From: Elephas maximus indicus
Taxonomy: Eukaryota; Chordata; Mammalia; Proboscidea; Elephantidae
NCBI RefSeq assembly: GCF_024166365.1
Contig: NC_064823.1
Coordinates: 20,144,924-20,208,923, forward strand
Direction of reading: 5' to 3'
Length of the DNA stretch: 64,000 nucleotides
The position numbers and the translations under genes were made by a program. Shown piece after piece: positions 43,251 through 55,756 of this stretch (position 1 is its first letter; each line of letters opens with the position of its first letter). The notes beneath the pieces were generated by a model. The model made no database searches. It was not told the DNA's origin and worked only from the letters and a program-made list of their open reading frames with translations.

Positions 43251-46200
43251 CTCTTAGCCATCAAAAATTGTTTCTTTCTCAGTGCAAACCTTTTCTTGAG
43301 TCTTTATAATAGTGGTCTCATACAGTATTTGTCCTTTTGTGATTGACTTATTTCACACAGCATAATGCCCTCCAGATTCATCATGTTGTGAGATGTTTCA
43401 CAGGTTCATCATTGTTCTTTGTCATTGTATAGTATTTCATTGTTTGTATGTTACCATAGTTTGTTTATCCATTCATCTGTTGATGGGCACTTAGGTTTTT
43501 TCATCTTTTTGCTACTGTGAATAATGCTGCAGTGAACATGGATACATACATGTCTATTCGTAGGTTAGCTCTTAATTCTCTAGGATATATTCCTAGGAGT
43601 GAGATTGCTGGATCATATGGTATTTTTATTTCTAGATTTTTAGTGAAGCAGCATTTCATTTTCCATAGTGGTTGTACCATTTTATATCCCCACCAGCAGT
43701 GTATGAGAGTTCTGATCTTCCCACAACCTAGCCAGCATTTATTGTTTTCTGAATTTTTGATCAGTGCCATTCTTTTGGGAGTGATTTGGTATCTCATCAT
43801 GGTTTTGATTTGCATCTCTCTAAATGAAAACCCTGGTGACATAGTGGTTAAGAGCTACGGCTGCTAACCAAAAGTCCAGCCATTCGAATCTGCCAGGCGC
43901 TCCTTAGAAACCCTGTGGGGCAGTTCTACTCTGCCCTATAGGGTCACGATGAGTCGAAATCGGCTTGATGGCAATGGCTAATGATCATGAGCATCTTTTC
44001 ATGTATCTGTTGGCCACTTAAATGCCCTCTTCGTTGAGGTGTCTGCTCATGTTCTCTGCCCATTTTGTGATTGAGTTGTTTGTCTTTTTATTGTTGAGTT
44101 ATTGAATTGTGTGTATTTTAGAGATTAAACCTTTATCAGATTTTTTCCAAAGATTTTTTCCCAATCTGTAGGTTCTCTTTTTACTCTCTTGGAAAAGTCT
44201 TTTGATGAGCAAAAGTACTTAATTTTTAGGAGGTTCTAGTTATCTAGCTTATCTTCTGGAGTCTGAATTTTTAGTTATGCTTGATAGTCTATTATGCCAT
44301 AAGTTAGGGCCTCTAGCATTGTCCCCATATTTTCTTTCATGAACTTTATAATTTTAGTTTTACATTTAGATCTTTGATCCATTTTGAGTTAGTTTTTGTG
44401 TGTGGGTGAGGTGTGGATCCTGTTTCATTTTTCTGCAATGAATAATCAGTTTTGCCAGCATCATTTGTTGAAGAAACTATCTCTTCCCCATTTAAAAGAC
44501 ATCAACCCTTTGTCGAAGATCAGGTTTGCACAGGTGGATGAATTTACTTCTGGGTTCTCAATTCCATTGGCCTGTGTGTCTGTCGTTGTACCAGTACCAG
44601 GGCTATTTTGACTACCATAGCAGTATCGTAGGTTCTGAGATTGGCTAGCATCAAGTCTACTACTTTGTTCTTCTTTTTCAGTAATGTGTTACTTATTTAA
44701 GCACTCTTTCATTTCCATATAAAGTTGATGTTTAGTTTTTCCATCTTGGTAAAGAATGTTGTTGGAATTTAGATAGGAATTGCATTGTATCTGTAGATTG
44801 CTTTGGGTAGTGTTGACATTTTTCACAATGTTAAATCTTCCTATCCATGATCACAGTATGTTTTCCATTTATGAATGTTTTTGGTTTCTTGCGGTAGTCT
44901 TTGCAGTTTTCTTTGCATAAGTCTTTTTCACCCCTAGGTATGTTTATTACTAAATATTTTATCTTTTGGGGGTGCTGTTGTAAAAGTTGTTTTTTTCCTG
45001 ATTTCCTTTTTGTGGTTCTCTTTGTTAGTGTAGAAAAATCTGACTGATTTTTGTATGTTGATCTTGCACCCTGCCACTTTGCTGAATCCTTCTATTAGTT
45101 CCAATTGGGTTTTTGTGAAGTCTCTAGTATTTTCTAGCATAGGATCATATTGTCAGTGAATTAGGATAGTTTTACTTCTTCCATTCCAATCTGAATGCAG
45201 TTTATTTCCTTTTCTTTAGCTAGGGCTTCCAGTAAAATGTTGAGTAAGAGTGGTGATAAAGGGCTTTCTTGTCTGATTCCCGTTCTTAGGAGGGATGCTT
45301 TCATTCTCTTTCCATTGGGAATAATGTTGACTGTTGATTTTGTGTATGTGCCCTTAATTATGCTGAGAAATTTCCCTTCTATTCTTATTTTGGTGAGAGT
45401 TTTTATCAGGAATGTGTGTTGGACTTTATGAAATGCCTTTTCTGCATTGATTGAGATGACCATGTGATATTTTTCCGTTGTTTTATTTGTGTGGTGGACC
45501 ATGTTGGTTGATTTTCTAATAATGAACCATCCTTGCGTACCTGGTATAAATCCCACTTGGTCATGATTTATTTATTTATTCATTTATTTTTAATATGCTG
45601 CTGAATTCTATTGGGTAGAATTTTCTTGAGAATTTTTGCATTAATGTTCATGAGGGATATTGGTCAATAAATTTTATTTTTTATAGGTATCTTTGCCTGC
45701 TTTGGTTTCAAGGTTATCCTGGCTTCATTAGAATGAACTTGGGAGTATTCTTTCTTTTTCTATGTTATGGAATAATTTAAGCAGTATTGGTGTCAACTCC
45801 TCTCTGAATGTTTGCTAGAATTCTACAGTGAAACTGCCTGAGCAAGGGCTTTTATTTTTATTTTTTTATTGGTAGTTTTTTTTATGACCTCTTCAGTTTC
45901 TTTTGCTATGGGTCTGTTCAGATTTTCTACCTCAGTTTGTGTTAGTTTAGGTAGGTAGTGTATTTCTAGGGATTTGTCCATTTGCTTAGGTTTCCAAATT
46001 TGTTGGAATTTGTAGTATTCTGTTATGATCCTTTTAATTTCAATTGATTCTGCTGTGATGTCACCCATCTCATTTCTTATTTGGTTTATTTAGATCTTCT
46101 TTTTTTTCTTTTGTCAGTTTGGCCAGTATTTTGTTGATTTTATCGATCCTTTCGAAGAACCACCTTCTAGTCTTGTTGATTGCTTCAATTGTTTTTCTAT

Positions 46201-47223
46201 TTCATTTATTTATACTCTGATCTTTTTTCTGCAGGCTGTGGGCTTCTTTGCTGCTCTTTTTCTATTTGTTCAAGTTGTAGGGTTAAGGTATTGATTTTGG
46301 CTCTTCCTTCTTTTTGGATGTGTGCATTTATTGCTATAAATTGGCCTCTGAGTACTGCTTTTGCTGTGTCCCAAAGGTTTTGATATGTTGTATTTTCATT
46401 CTCATTTGACTCTAGGAATTTTAATTTCTTCTACTATCCAAAGGTTTTTAAACATGACATTGTTCAGTTTCCAAGTATTTGACTTTTTTTTTTTTCCTTA
46501 TGCTTCCTCTTATTGATTTCTAATTTTATCATGTGGTTATCTGAAAAGATGCTTTGTGTTATTTCAATAATTTTACATGTACTGAGGCTTGCTTTGTGGC
46601 CTAGGATATGGTCTATTCTAAAGAATGATTCATGGGTGATGGAGAAGAATGTGTACTGAGCTGCTGTTGGGTAAAATACTCTGTATATGCCTATGAGGTT
46701 GTATTGGTTGATTGTGTTATTTAGTTTTTCTGTATCTTTGTTAACTTTCTTTCTAGTCTGTCCATCTTCAAAAGTGGTGTGTTAAAGTCTCCTGCTGTTA
46801 TTATGAATTATTTATTTCTCCTTTAATTTCCGTTAGAGTTTGTTTTCTGTATTTTGGTGCTCTGTCATTGGCTACATATACATTTATTATGCTTATAACA
46901 TCTTGGTGGATTGATTCCTTAATCATTATATAATGTCCTTCCTTGTCTCTTATGATGGAGTTTGATTTAAAGCCTATTTTATCAAAGATTAATATTGCCA
47001 CTCCTGCACTTTTTTGTCTACTGTTTGCTTGATATATACATTTTTTCCATCCTCTGATCTTTAATCTCTTTATTTCTTTGTGTCTAAGATATGTCTTTTG
47101 TAGACAACATATTGGTGAGTCATGTTTTTTTAACCCTTCTGCTACTCTATTTCTCTTGACTGGTTCATTTAACCTGTTTACATTCAGTGTGACTAACAAT
47201 AGATATGAATTTACTGCTTTCAT
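43251..47223 (-). pseudogene. Full-length L1: ORF2 (endonuclease and reverse transcriptase)
   Basis: Start ATG at 47223 (MKAVNSYLLLVTLNVNRLNE). Frame 46801-47223 covers the endonuclease N-terminus; the usual catalytic Glu in CLQET is Lys here (CCLQKTY). Frame 45823-46068 lies between endonuclease and polymerase. Frame 45161-45556 is the early reverse transcriptase ([19 protein letters not shown]). The catalytic FADD reads FTDN at 45149-45160. Frame 43501-43842 holds the Cys-rich C-terminus (CWLGCGKIRTLIHCWW). At least five frames are needed to follow it, so it is inactive in both endonuclease and polymerase. A SINE sits at 43828-43978. Confidence 0.87.
43828..43978 (+). repeat. AfroSINE, short form, inserted in L1 ORF2
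   Basis: Complete copy ('aaaccctggtgacatagtggttaag' to cggcttgatggcaatggc). Short duplication: taaatga left (43821-43827) and taatga right (43979-43984). The plus frame 43517-43867 runs from L1 into it and is a shadow. Confidence 0.88.
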
Positions 47224-47659
47224 TTTGTTAAGCTTTTTTTTTTGTGTGTGTGGTGTTGATGTTTTTTTTTTTCTGTGCCAAGTTTCTTTTGTTCATGGCT
47301 TGTCTTTTTACTTCATTCATTTTTGTCAATTTTGTGTTTACTGAGTCTTTTTGATTTCATTCTTTATTTTGGTGGGTAAGCTTTTTAATTTTCTTTGTGG
47401 TTACTGTAGGGTTTACCTTTGTCATCCTATGTTTAAAACAGTCTTTTTTTTTTTTTTAGATATCATCTTGACTTCCTCTCCATATGGATATTCTATAACT
47501 ACACCACTTGTTCACTTTTTTTTTTGTTTTGAAGTTGTTGTTGATTTCAGATTGACATCTCTGGTTCTTTGTTTTTGGTTCTGCAGCTTTATTTCACTTT
47601 TGAGATTTGTCTATATGGGGTGGCATCTTGGTGATACCATCGTGTGGCTTGCTTTCAGG

Positions 47660-48530
47660 TTGTTGTCTGCTGTACTTGATTCTGTATCTGAAGGAATCCC
47701 TTTAATATTCCTTGTAAGGAAGGTCTGGTTTTTATAAATTCCTTAATTTTTGTATATCTGCCATCATATTTTGCCATTATTTTTGAGAGACAATTTGCTG
47801 GGTATATGATTCCTGGTTGGCAATTCCTTTCTTTCAGAGTTTTCTATGTGTCATACCATTGCTTTCTTGCCTGTGTAGTCTGTGCTGAGAAATCACAGCT
47901 TAGTCTTATTGGAGTCCTTTTGTAGGTGATATTTTGTATTACCAGAGCTGTTACCAGAATTCTTTCTTTATCTTTGGAATTGGGAAGTTTGATTATGATA
48001 TGTCTTGATGACTTTCTTTTGGGGTCTATCCTGTATGGGGTTTATTGAGCCTCTTGGATGGAATTCTTGTCTTTCATGATACTGGGGAAGTTTTCATTGA
48101 GCAGATCTTCAAAATAAAATTCTCTCTGTCCGTTTTTTTTGTCTTCTCCTGTTCTGGGATTCCCGCCACACATACATTATTCCTCTTCATAGTATCCCAT
48201 ATAACTCTTAGGCTTTCTTAATTTTTTTTTTTTCCTTTCTTTTTTCTAATTGCTCCTCAAGCAAATTGGTAGCAAGGGATTTGAGTTATCTATTTCTGAT
48301 ATTTTGTTGTTAGTCTTCTGAATTTCTAGTTACTATTTTTGTATGATTTCTAATTATCTGTTTATTTGTTTATCTCCTAGGGTTTTGTTTGCGTTTTCCT
48401 TGATCTCTTTGAGGATCTATATACCAAAACAAACAAACTGGTTGCTGATATCCTTATCAGGCAGTTCCATTACCACCTCTTCCTCAGGAAGTTTTTTGGC
48501 ACCTTTATTTTGGACATTTGGATGAGCCAT
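47660..48530 (-). pseudogene. Full-length L1: ORF1
   Basis: Start ATG at 48530 (MAHPNVQNK), about 290-330 codons. Coiled-coil region to about 48230, then the RNA-binding part (reverse of cttgatgactttcttttggg near 48003; reverse of 'cttggatggaattcttgtctttc'), then the C-terminal domain to about 47660. No minus-strand frame survives for more than 60 codons, so this ORF1 is more decayed than the one at 12648-13658. It lies upstream of ORF2 with a spacer of about 440 bp. Confidence 0.7.
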
Positions 48531-49716
48531 CTTGTTTTGTTTCTTTATAATTTAATGTTGTCTGCTGTCTCTGAGGCATTAAGGTGTTGTTTTATTTATG
48601 ATTTTTTTTTATTTGTCAGTGTGGGTGAGTCAAGTGTACTTCAGTGACAGATCATCTTGCAGCATGGGGGAGTTCACTTTCTGCCCCCAGTTGGATGGAG
48701 TGACAGCAGGCAGGGGCAGCTCTTCTTGTTGCTTGCTGTATGTGTGAGATGGCTGAGGGCATACTGGGCAGGTATGATACAGCAGTATGCAAATGCCCAC
48801 AGTCTCTCACCTGATGGGTGGAAGACAGAAAAGGAGCAAGGCAGGTGTCCAGGGGATGCTGAGGTACTTCTTGTGCTGAGAAGGGCAGGGCAATTGGCCG
48901 GGGAGTACATATGACCTCTCTCTGGTGGAGGAAAGCAGAGTTGTAGGCCAGGGCCTGGGCAGGTGTTCTCTCTGGCAAGGAAGTGGTGGTGAAGATAGCC
49001 AGGGGTGGCACTGGCACTCTCTCCAGTGGGGAAGTTGAGGGGCGGGCAGCCAGGAGGAGCACAGGCACTCTCTCTGATGGGGGAGAGGAGTGGTGGGTGG
49101 CCTGTGGAACACGGGTGCTCTGTCCATTGGGAGGTTTGGGCCATTGGGGGCTGTGCAGGTGCTTTTCTGGTGAAAAAAATTTTTTTAAAAGGGGGTAATC
49201 ATCTATTGCTCTGTTCTAGGCACCTGCCCTACCCATCAGGTAATGCTGCTGGAGAGTTGCCCTGTATCTGGGTCCTGGCTCCCTCCCTGTTCTGTGTACA
49301 CTGGAGTCCCTGAAGCTCTAATCCTCCTTCCTAAACTTTCCCTCCTTGGCTCCAATTCACGTCTCGCTCACCTCGCTTCACTCTGGGTATGTCGACACAG
49401 TTTCTCTGTCTCCCTGTGAGAGTACTGTGATTTTGTCCCCTGTACTCTGTACCCAGGGTAGCTGCTCGCTTTGTCTCAAAATGGCCCCACTCTGCTGGGC
49501 TGTCTGGCAGGGCACCTCTACTCTGTATCCCTCCCCATTTGCTTCTGTCATTCAGTTTCTTTTTCCAGTTGGTATTTGAGCTATTTTTAAATCCTTTAAT
49601 TTGATGTTCAGGCTTCCAGTGTTGTCATCTTTATCTCTTTCACTTTGTTTCTTGGATCTTTGCTGTAGTGGGACAGAGTGGTGCCTCTGACTAGGCCACC
49701 ATCTTGAATCTCTTTT
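48531..49716 (-). mobile_element. Full-length L1: 5' UTR / promoter region
   Basis: About 1.2 kb, GC-rich relative to the surroundings, ending at the L1 head (minus strand agattcaagatggtggccta near 49715). The L1 head is directly followed by the right target duplication, so this copy is complete at its 5' end. It includes a tandem array at 48805-49175. Confidence 0.8.
48805..49175 (-). repeat. Tandem ~50-bp monomers in the L1 5' UTR
   Basis: CTCT-led unit starts at 48805, 48865, 48916, 48968, 49017, 49068, 49118 and 49162, giving spacings of 60, 51, 52, 49, 51, 50 and 44 bp. Unit beginnings: ctctctctggtggaggaa, ctctctggcaaggaagtg, ctctctccagtggggaag, ctctctctgatgggggag, ctctgtccattgggaggt. 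Monomeric 5' UTRs act as promoters in rodent L1; the same role here is inference. Confidence 0.75.
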
Positions 49717-49732
49717 GGCTTCCTTTTCTTTA

Positions 49733-51023
49733 ACTCATTTGTCTACCTTGGATCATAGTTGTAACTTTTATGCTTTGTATGTTTATACATTAGAGGATAG
49801 ATATTTGTGAATGTTATTTTCTTTCATATAGTTCAGCTCATATTTTTATTTTTCCTTTCTGAGGTTAAGATATGTAATTCCTTTTAAAAGAACATATTTA
49901 ACAGAAATAATCAAGAGCTTCTTTAAACATTCTCCAAATTTCCCCATGCTACTTCACCTTTAGGATTTGAAGCATGTCAGCAAAACTTGCTGTTTTAATT
50001 TTATTTCACAATTTTCAAATTCATCTCCAAATTTTTGCCATCTTTAATGTTCAATTGAATTAGTTATTTAACTATTTTCCTTTGTTTTTAGTCTATCCTT
50101 CCATACAATGATTTCTGATACTGGGGCTAGGACTCTGCAAAGCACAATTCTGCTTTGTCAGCTGGCTTCCTGTTAGATTCTGCCAATAAAAAAAAAAAAA
50201 AAAAAAAAAAATTTTTTTTTTTTTAAATAGGAAGAGTCAAAGAGAGAATGGAAGGCTAGAAGAGACAAAAAGGAAATTGCTCCTTTTCCTCTGCTTCCTT
50301 TAACTTCTTGTTCCTCTTAATCACACTCCTCCTTACTTCTTCAAGCTGGAAGCAAGAGTTCATTTCAGCTGCAGCAGCAGTTTGATGCTTTTCCAACACT
50401 TGCACTTGAGACACCTCAATGACACTGGCACTACCTGGCTAGCATCCATTCCTTAGAAGCCTGAGTCCCTGCCCCACAAAGCCATTCTTCCAAGATCTGA
50501 GATATTAGTGCCAGCTGAACAAAACCTCTTCTCAGAGATTGGAGTTCAACTCAGTAGTGCCCCTTTTCCAAACTTCAAAGTTTTAATAATACCAACCTCT
50601 CCTCATTATTTTCTAAGATCTAGAGGTGACTTCTATTTCCTATGGTTGTCCCCAACATGATAACTTAGTTTCTCTTTTTTTACGTTTCAATTTTCCAATA
50701 GCTAGTCAATTTTTTTTTTTTTTTTTTTTATGTTAAGCTTTATTTGTTATTTTTGTACTTTCTGTCTTTTGACTCGACTTTAACCCATACAAGGGCTTTG
50801 GTTATCCTCCTTCTCTTACTTTTTTGCTTTTCCTGAATGTCTTTTTAAGATATTATAATAAACATTTTCCTAATAATTTTTTAAAGGAAGCTTTATTTCT
50901 ATGATACAAAAGAAAACAAAAGAATATTCTTTTCCGATTCCCTGATCAAAAGATTTTATGTAATCTTTATTGCATTCTAGCTTATAAAATTTTGCCTATT
51001 CTAAATGTATGAGCTATTGTCAA
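49733..51023. other. Unassigned DNA with A24/T13 and T20 tracts
   Basis: An A24 run (50188-50211) is followed at once by T13 (50212-50224), and a T20 run lies at 50710-50729. The stretch 50280-50620 is more GC-rich and looks like an old repeat, but I cannot name it. No exon was seen. Confidence 0.5.
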
Positions 51024-51504
51024 TGTCATGGATTGAACTGTGTCCCCCCAAAATATCTGTCAGCTTGGCTAGGTCATGATTCCCAGTATTGTATGATTGT
51101 TTACGATTTTGTCATCTGATGTGATTTCCCTATGTGTTGTAAATCCTATCACTATGATGTAACAAAATAGATTAATGGCATATATATTGATGAGATCTAC
51201 AAGATTAGGTAGTGTCTTAAGGCAATCTCTTTTGTGATATAAAAGAGAAGTAAGCAGGCAGACATGGGGACCTAAGAAAGCAGTGCGAGGAGCAGAGTGT
51301 GTCCTTTGGGCCTGAGGTTCCTGTGCAGAGAAGCTCCTAGACAAGGGAAGATTGAAGACATAGACCTTCCTCTAGAGCAAACAGCAAAAGCCTTCCCCGG
51401 GAGATGACGCCCTGAATTCACCTACCAGACTGTAAGAGAATAAATTTATCTTTGTTAAAGCCATCCTTTTGTGGTATTTCTGCTATAGCAGCACTAGATA
51501 ACCA
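51024..51504 (+). mobile_element. MaLR-type solo LTR, sense orientation
   Basis: It begins tgtcatggattgaactgtgt, contains 'gacatggggacctaagaaagcagtgcgaggagcagagtgtgtcc', the AATAAA signal at about 51441-51446 (agagaataaatttatctttg) and 'ttgttaaagccatcc', and ends 'tagcagcactagataacca'. These blocks are the reverse of those in the other four LTRs. A target duplication is not evident. Confidence 0.82.
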
Positions 51505-51627
51505 ATTTATTGCAGTTGGTCTAAACTTTTTTTTTTATGATTTAATTGACAGGGAATAAACATATATAGCTTAAATTAGTCAGATACCTGAAATATACAA
51601 CAAACAGTAGAACAGAAAATATAGTTC

Positions 51628-51706
51628 CCTGGGTGATCATGAGTCAGAATTGACTTGACAGCAATGGCTTTGGGTTTTTTGTTTGTTTGTTTTTGTTTTA
51701 AAGACA
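51628..51706 (+). repeat. AfroSINE, 5'-truncated
   Basis: Only the tail, 'ggtgatcatgagtcagaattgacttgacagcaatggctttggg', then a TTTG-rich end. Confidence 0.72.
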
Positions 51707-53714
51707 CTGAATATCAAAGAAAAATTTTTTTGATACTTCAATTATTTCCTGATGGCTAGAATGGATGATATTTGGTTAGGATTGAGTCAAGTATGAACAA
51801 TGTCCATGCTCTTTGGACAAAGATATTTGCCCCTTCTATGTTGTATTCCTCTTTCTATCTTTTGAGAAGTTATTTCAGTCAATGTAGAGTGAAAACGAGA
51901 CATTCACAAGTGGTCTTGTAATCAATCTGGAAAGTGAATGGAAGTCTCTTTAAAATTCATGTTACAAGATACCGTATTTGAATACACAGTTGAGGTATAT
52001 AGAATTTAAGATTTTAGGGAGAAGTCATAGTTGGGATTATAGATTTCAGTCTGCATATTTGAAATACAATGAAATCATAGACACAGTCAAAATGGCTCAG
52101 GAAGACACCATAAAGATCTTTAGGCACAAAAACACACAGCCACTAAAACACCAATCATTACAAGATGAGTAGAGAAGGGAAATCAGTAAAAGACCACGAA
52201 AAAGGGCAATGAAAACTGGAAGCGAAGTGCCAGGAAAGGGTAGTTAATTTTACATATATTTGTGTAAATTTGTAAGGAGGAATTATAAAGTGATGTTTTA
52301 TAAATTGGTAAATTTCCAAAAAAATTAAAAACTATTCATTTAATTACTTAAAATCTTTATTAGTAACCTTCATTAAAATGACATTAAGATAAGTTGTGTA
52401 ACACAGTACAATTCAATAATTGAAGTGGGACAAATTCAGGTAAGATGGGAATTATTATTTTTTTTTAAGAAAAATAAAACTCACAGGACACAGGAACATA
52501 TGTAGATAATGGAAGAAAATTGAGTTCAAAGGGCTTAAAAGGAGTGCATGTTGAATGCTTTTTCCCAAGATTTTTTCCTTGAACAAATGCATCCCCAAAT
52601 TGAAAGTTGGGACATAGGGAAATCCTTGATCTCTGAATAGAATTGAATTATCTGTAGTCTCAGGCCTTTAGAGGCTCTTTTATTCATTTCTGTTTACTGT
52701 CTTACTGCTAGAAGCTAGAAGAATTATAACAAAAGATAGAGCCAAACTGATGGTGGTGCTTTATAGCTCATATTGTGTAATATCCCAGAGCACTACAATG
52801 CTATTTATTGTAAAGTCTTCCTAACATTTTTGTCTTAAATCAGTTATAAAGACAGTGGATAAAGGCATTGAAAAAACTCTGATAATCTCTATTATTATCT
52901 CCCTAGAGAAATGTGAAAAGGATTTGGTAGAAAAACACACCGAAAAATAATGCTTACTAATATGGCTATAAAGCTACGTCTTGGATCCAACTCTATGCTG
53001 AAATTAAACAATTGTATTTGCTGGCTAACATCATTAAAAAAAAAAAAAGTTGTCTTCCCTTAGGGAGGAGTATATAAAATGCAATCATTTTTTCATTATG
53101 AGGTTACAGGTTTTCTGTCTTATGAATCCCTTGTGTAAGTATTCTAGAGCCCTATATCAGACATGACTGACTGAAATATTTTTGGTCATGATATCTTCCC
53201 CTTTCCACTTTAATCTTAGTAAATTTAGTAAGGATTCCCTGTTGCCAGTCATTGAAAAGAATTGGTGCTCTAGCATGTGTGGTAACTTAAAAAAGAACAT
53301 CAAATTCTTTATTTCATTATTTCTCAGGTTTTAATTTTGAAAACTCTTTCTAAATGTTACATGTATTGCTAAAAATAATCAAAACTCAGAGAAATTGGAA
53401 CATAAGGTTTATTCTGAGCAGTTATTCTGTATACATATGGGAAGAGCATTCTGATTATTAAAAAAAAAAAAAGCAAATGGCGTGAAGTAGGCTAGTTAAA
53501 ATGACACAAAAAAAAAAAAAAAAGAAAAGGGAGAAGAATAGGAGATCAACCATTGGCTAACCTTAACAGGATTGATTGAACCTTGTCCTCTCCCTTTTAC
53601 TGAGATCAACTGGTAGCAGATTTCTAGGTGGTCCCTGGCCTGGCAGCTAAAAATTTTATCCCCCACCCACCTGCATCCATGAAACCATTTGAAATCTCAG
53701 TGAAGTAAGCCTAA
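51707..53714. other. AT-rich DNA, no gene seen
   Basis: A-runs lie at 53037-53048, 53460-53472 and 53508-53523. No repeat family or coding segment was recognised. Confidence 0.5.
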
Positions 53715-53726
53715 AATCTTTTTCAT

Positions 53727-53883
53727 GGGGCCTTGGCTGTGCAGTGGTTAAGAGCTTAGCTGCTAACCAAAAGATCGACAGTGCAAATCCACCAGCTGCT
53801 CTTTGGACACTATCCTGGGGCAGTTCTACTCTGTCCTATAGGGTCCCTGTGAGTTGAAATTGACTGGATGGCAAGGGTTTTAG
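53727..53883 (+). repeat. AfroSINE, short form, with 12-bp duplication
   Basis: Complete copy with a perfect duplication, aatctttttcat, at 53715-53726 and 53884-53895. The head reads ggggccttggctgtgcagtg. Confidence 0.92.
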
Positions 53884-54129
53884 AATCTTTTTCATTAAAT
53901 CACAAGGTAATGGTTTTGCTATTGACGGCACTTTAAGCAGGACAGAAAAATCTATTAGCATCCTTGGGTGAAAAAAATAGGCCAGGTAGCAGCAGGCAGA
54001 GTTCATTTTGGGTTAGAGAGTTTTAGCTTTGTCGATAAAAAAAAGTCACTTGAAATAAAAGTAAAATATCTATTTTTAATTAAAAAAAAAAAAAAAAGTT
54101 CCACAGTATACATGTTCTGCCTTTAAATC

Positions 54130-54332
54130 TGCTTGCTCTTTTGTGGTACTACTGAGTCTCATGAGTATTTCTTTGTAGCCTTTATCACTGAATACAATTT
54201 TTCTTTGCTTGTCTTTCACTGCCACTATGCTATGAGTAGCTTGAGCACAAGGGCTAAGAATTATTCATGTTTGTATCTTCATGACCTACCACAGGGCCTA
54301 GTAGATGTTGAGCAAAAAAATAAATTGTGAAA
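54130..54332 (+). mobile_element. L2 LINE 3' end
   Basis: Blocks 'gctatgagtagcttgagcacaagggctaagaattattcatg', 'gtatcttcatgacctaccacagggcctagtagatgttgagcaaa' follow the L2 3' end order. Ancient and non-coding. Confidence 0.65.
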
Positions 54333-55756
54333 CAAATTTTGGGTTCAGATAGTCCTCTTATACTTTTAAAAGAAAATACCATAAATGACATTGATTTTTT
54401 AACAAAACATATAGTTTAATAAAAAATACACTTTTGCTTCCCTACAATTGAGTAAAAACAAACACAATTGGTTAAGAGTTTTTTTCTAGAGAAGTACAAC
54501 TACTCCATTTACGTCCTTGTTGGAAAGGCTAGTCTATAGTTGTAAAGAATGTTCTTGTCAATTAAAGTTCTTGGAATTATATGAATTAGCCAATCACCCA
54601 CCAAGTCATGTAAGGTACATAAACTTTGCCAATGAGTAAGTAGATGAATGAGCTAACAAATAAAGACCTGTTAAATAGCTGATGTTTCTAACTACAGTAA
54701 AACTCTCATAGTATCAAAATACACATGGTGCAGTATTAGTGAATCACGTCAAGGCTCTGACCAGCACAAGGTCTCGAAAAGAAGCAGGGCAGGTGAAAGT
54801 TTATTTCTTCTCGGTAACACGGGAATAGAGATGGGGAAAGGAGAAAAGGAAATGTTAAGAAGTGACCATCTTGTACGTCTTGTAATATTTTAGTCTTAGC
54901 TCAGTCTAGGCTGTGTACTTTCTTTGTAATAATTGGTTACTTCTCTATTTGGCAAAATAAATAAAAAATTAAATGACAACTTATTTTTTTTCCCTTTTGC
55001 CTTTACTACATAGTAAACTTAAAGACCAACTTAAAAAATATGGTATTTTTGAACCTTGTAATAACACTACCCCACAATTTTTACAATTGAATTTTTTGAC
55101 TTTACTTATTGAAATTTGGCAAGGACTCTCTTTAAACAATTTAAAATAAATTCCAATCATGCTGATATTTCATGGGTAAGCTACATTTTAACTTGAATTC
55201 TATCTTTGTAAATTACAAAAATTTCATATCATGCTCAATGTCTTAAAAATAAACAGTACTATGATTGAAAAAATCCTCAACAAATTGAAAGGTAAACAAG
55301 TATTTCCACCAGAAAGAAATGTTAGTCAGATTGAACATACACAAACATAATTTTGGTTTACTTGAATAAATATTTTATTCTGAAAATATTTTCCAGAGCA
55401 AATGTGGTCACATAGTAATTTACATATAACACAGGTCTTCATAACAAAAACTTCGATAAAGATCGTATTACTAGAAAAGTAAGAATTAGAAATCTAATTT
55501 TATCTGAGGACTTTTAAAAACAAAATTTCAATAGTATTAAGTCTGCACATCAGCCCAGAGTGAGATATGCTAATTTTAATTATATCCTTGCTGATACATA
55601 GTTAAAGGAAAACAAATAGCACATAATAAGCACTACACAGGTGTTATTTGCTTTTCTTAAATGAACAAAATAAGTTTTTACTATTTTTTTATCTCACAGT
55701 AATCTCATACTTAAAGTTATTTGGTCCAAATGAGGACTGCTACCTTACTTTCAGTA
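54333..55756. other. AT-rich DNA, no gene seen
   Basis: No repeat family or exon was recognised. Confidence 0.5.

Noticed and set aside
48674-49144. 156-codon Pro/Ser-rich frame as a host gene
   Set aside because: It lies in the tandem array of an L1 5' UTR, and other minus-strand frames overlapping it are also open, so openness follows from the repeat's composition. Kept only as a finding about the L1.
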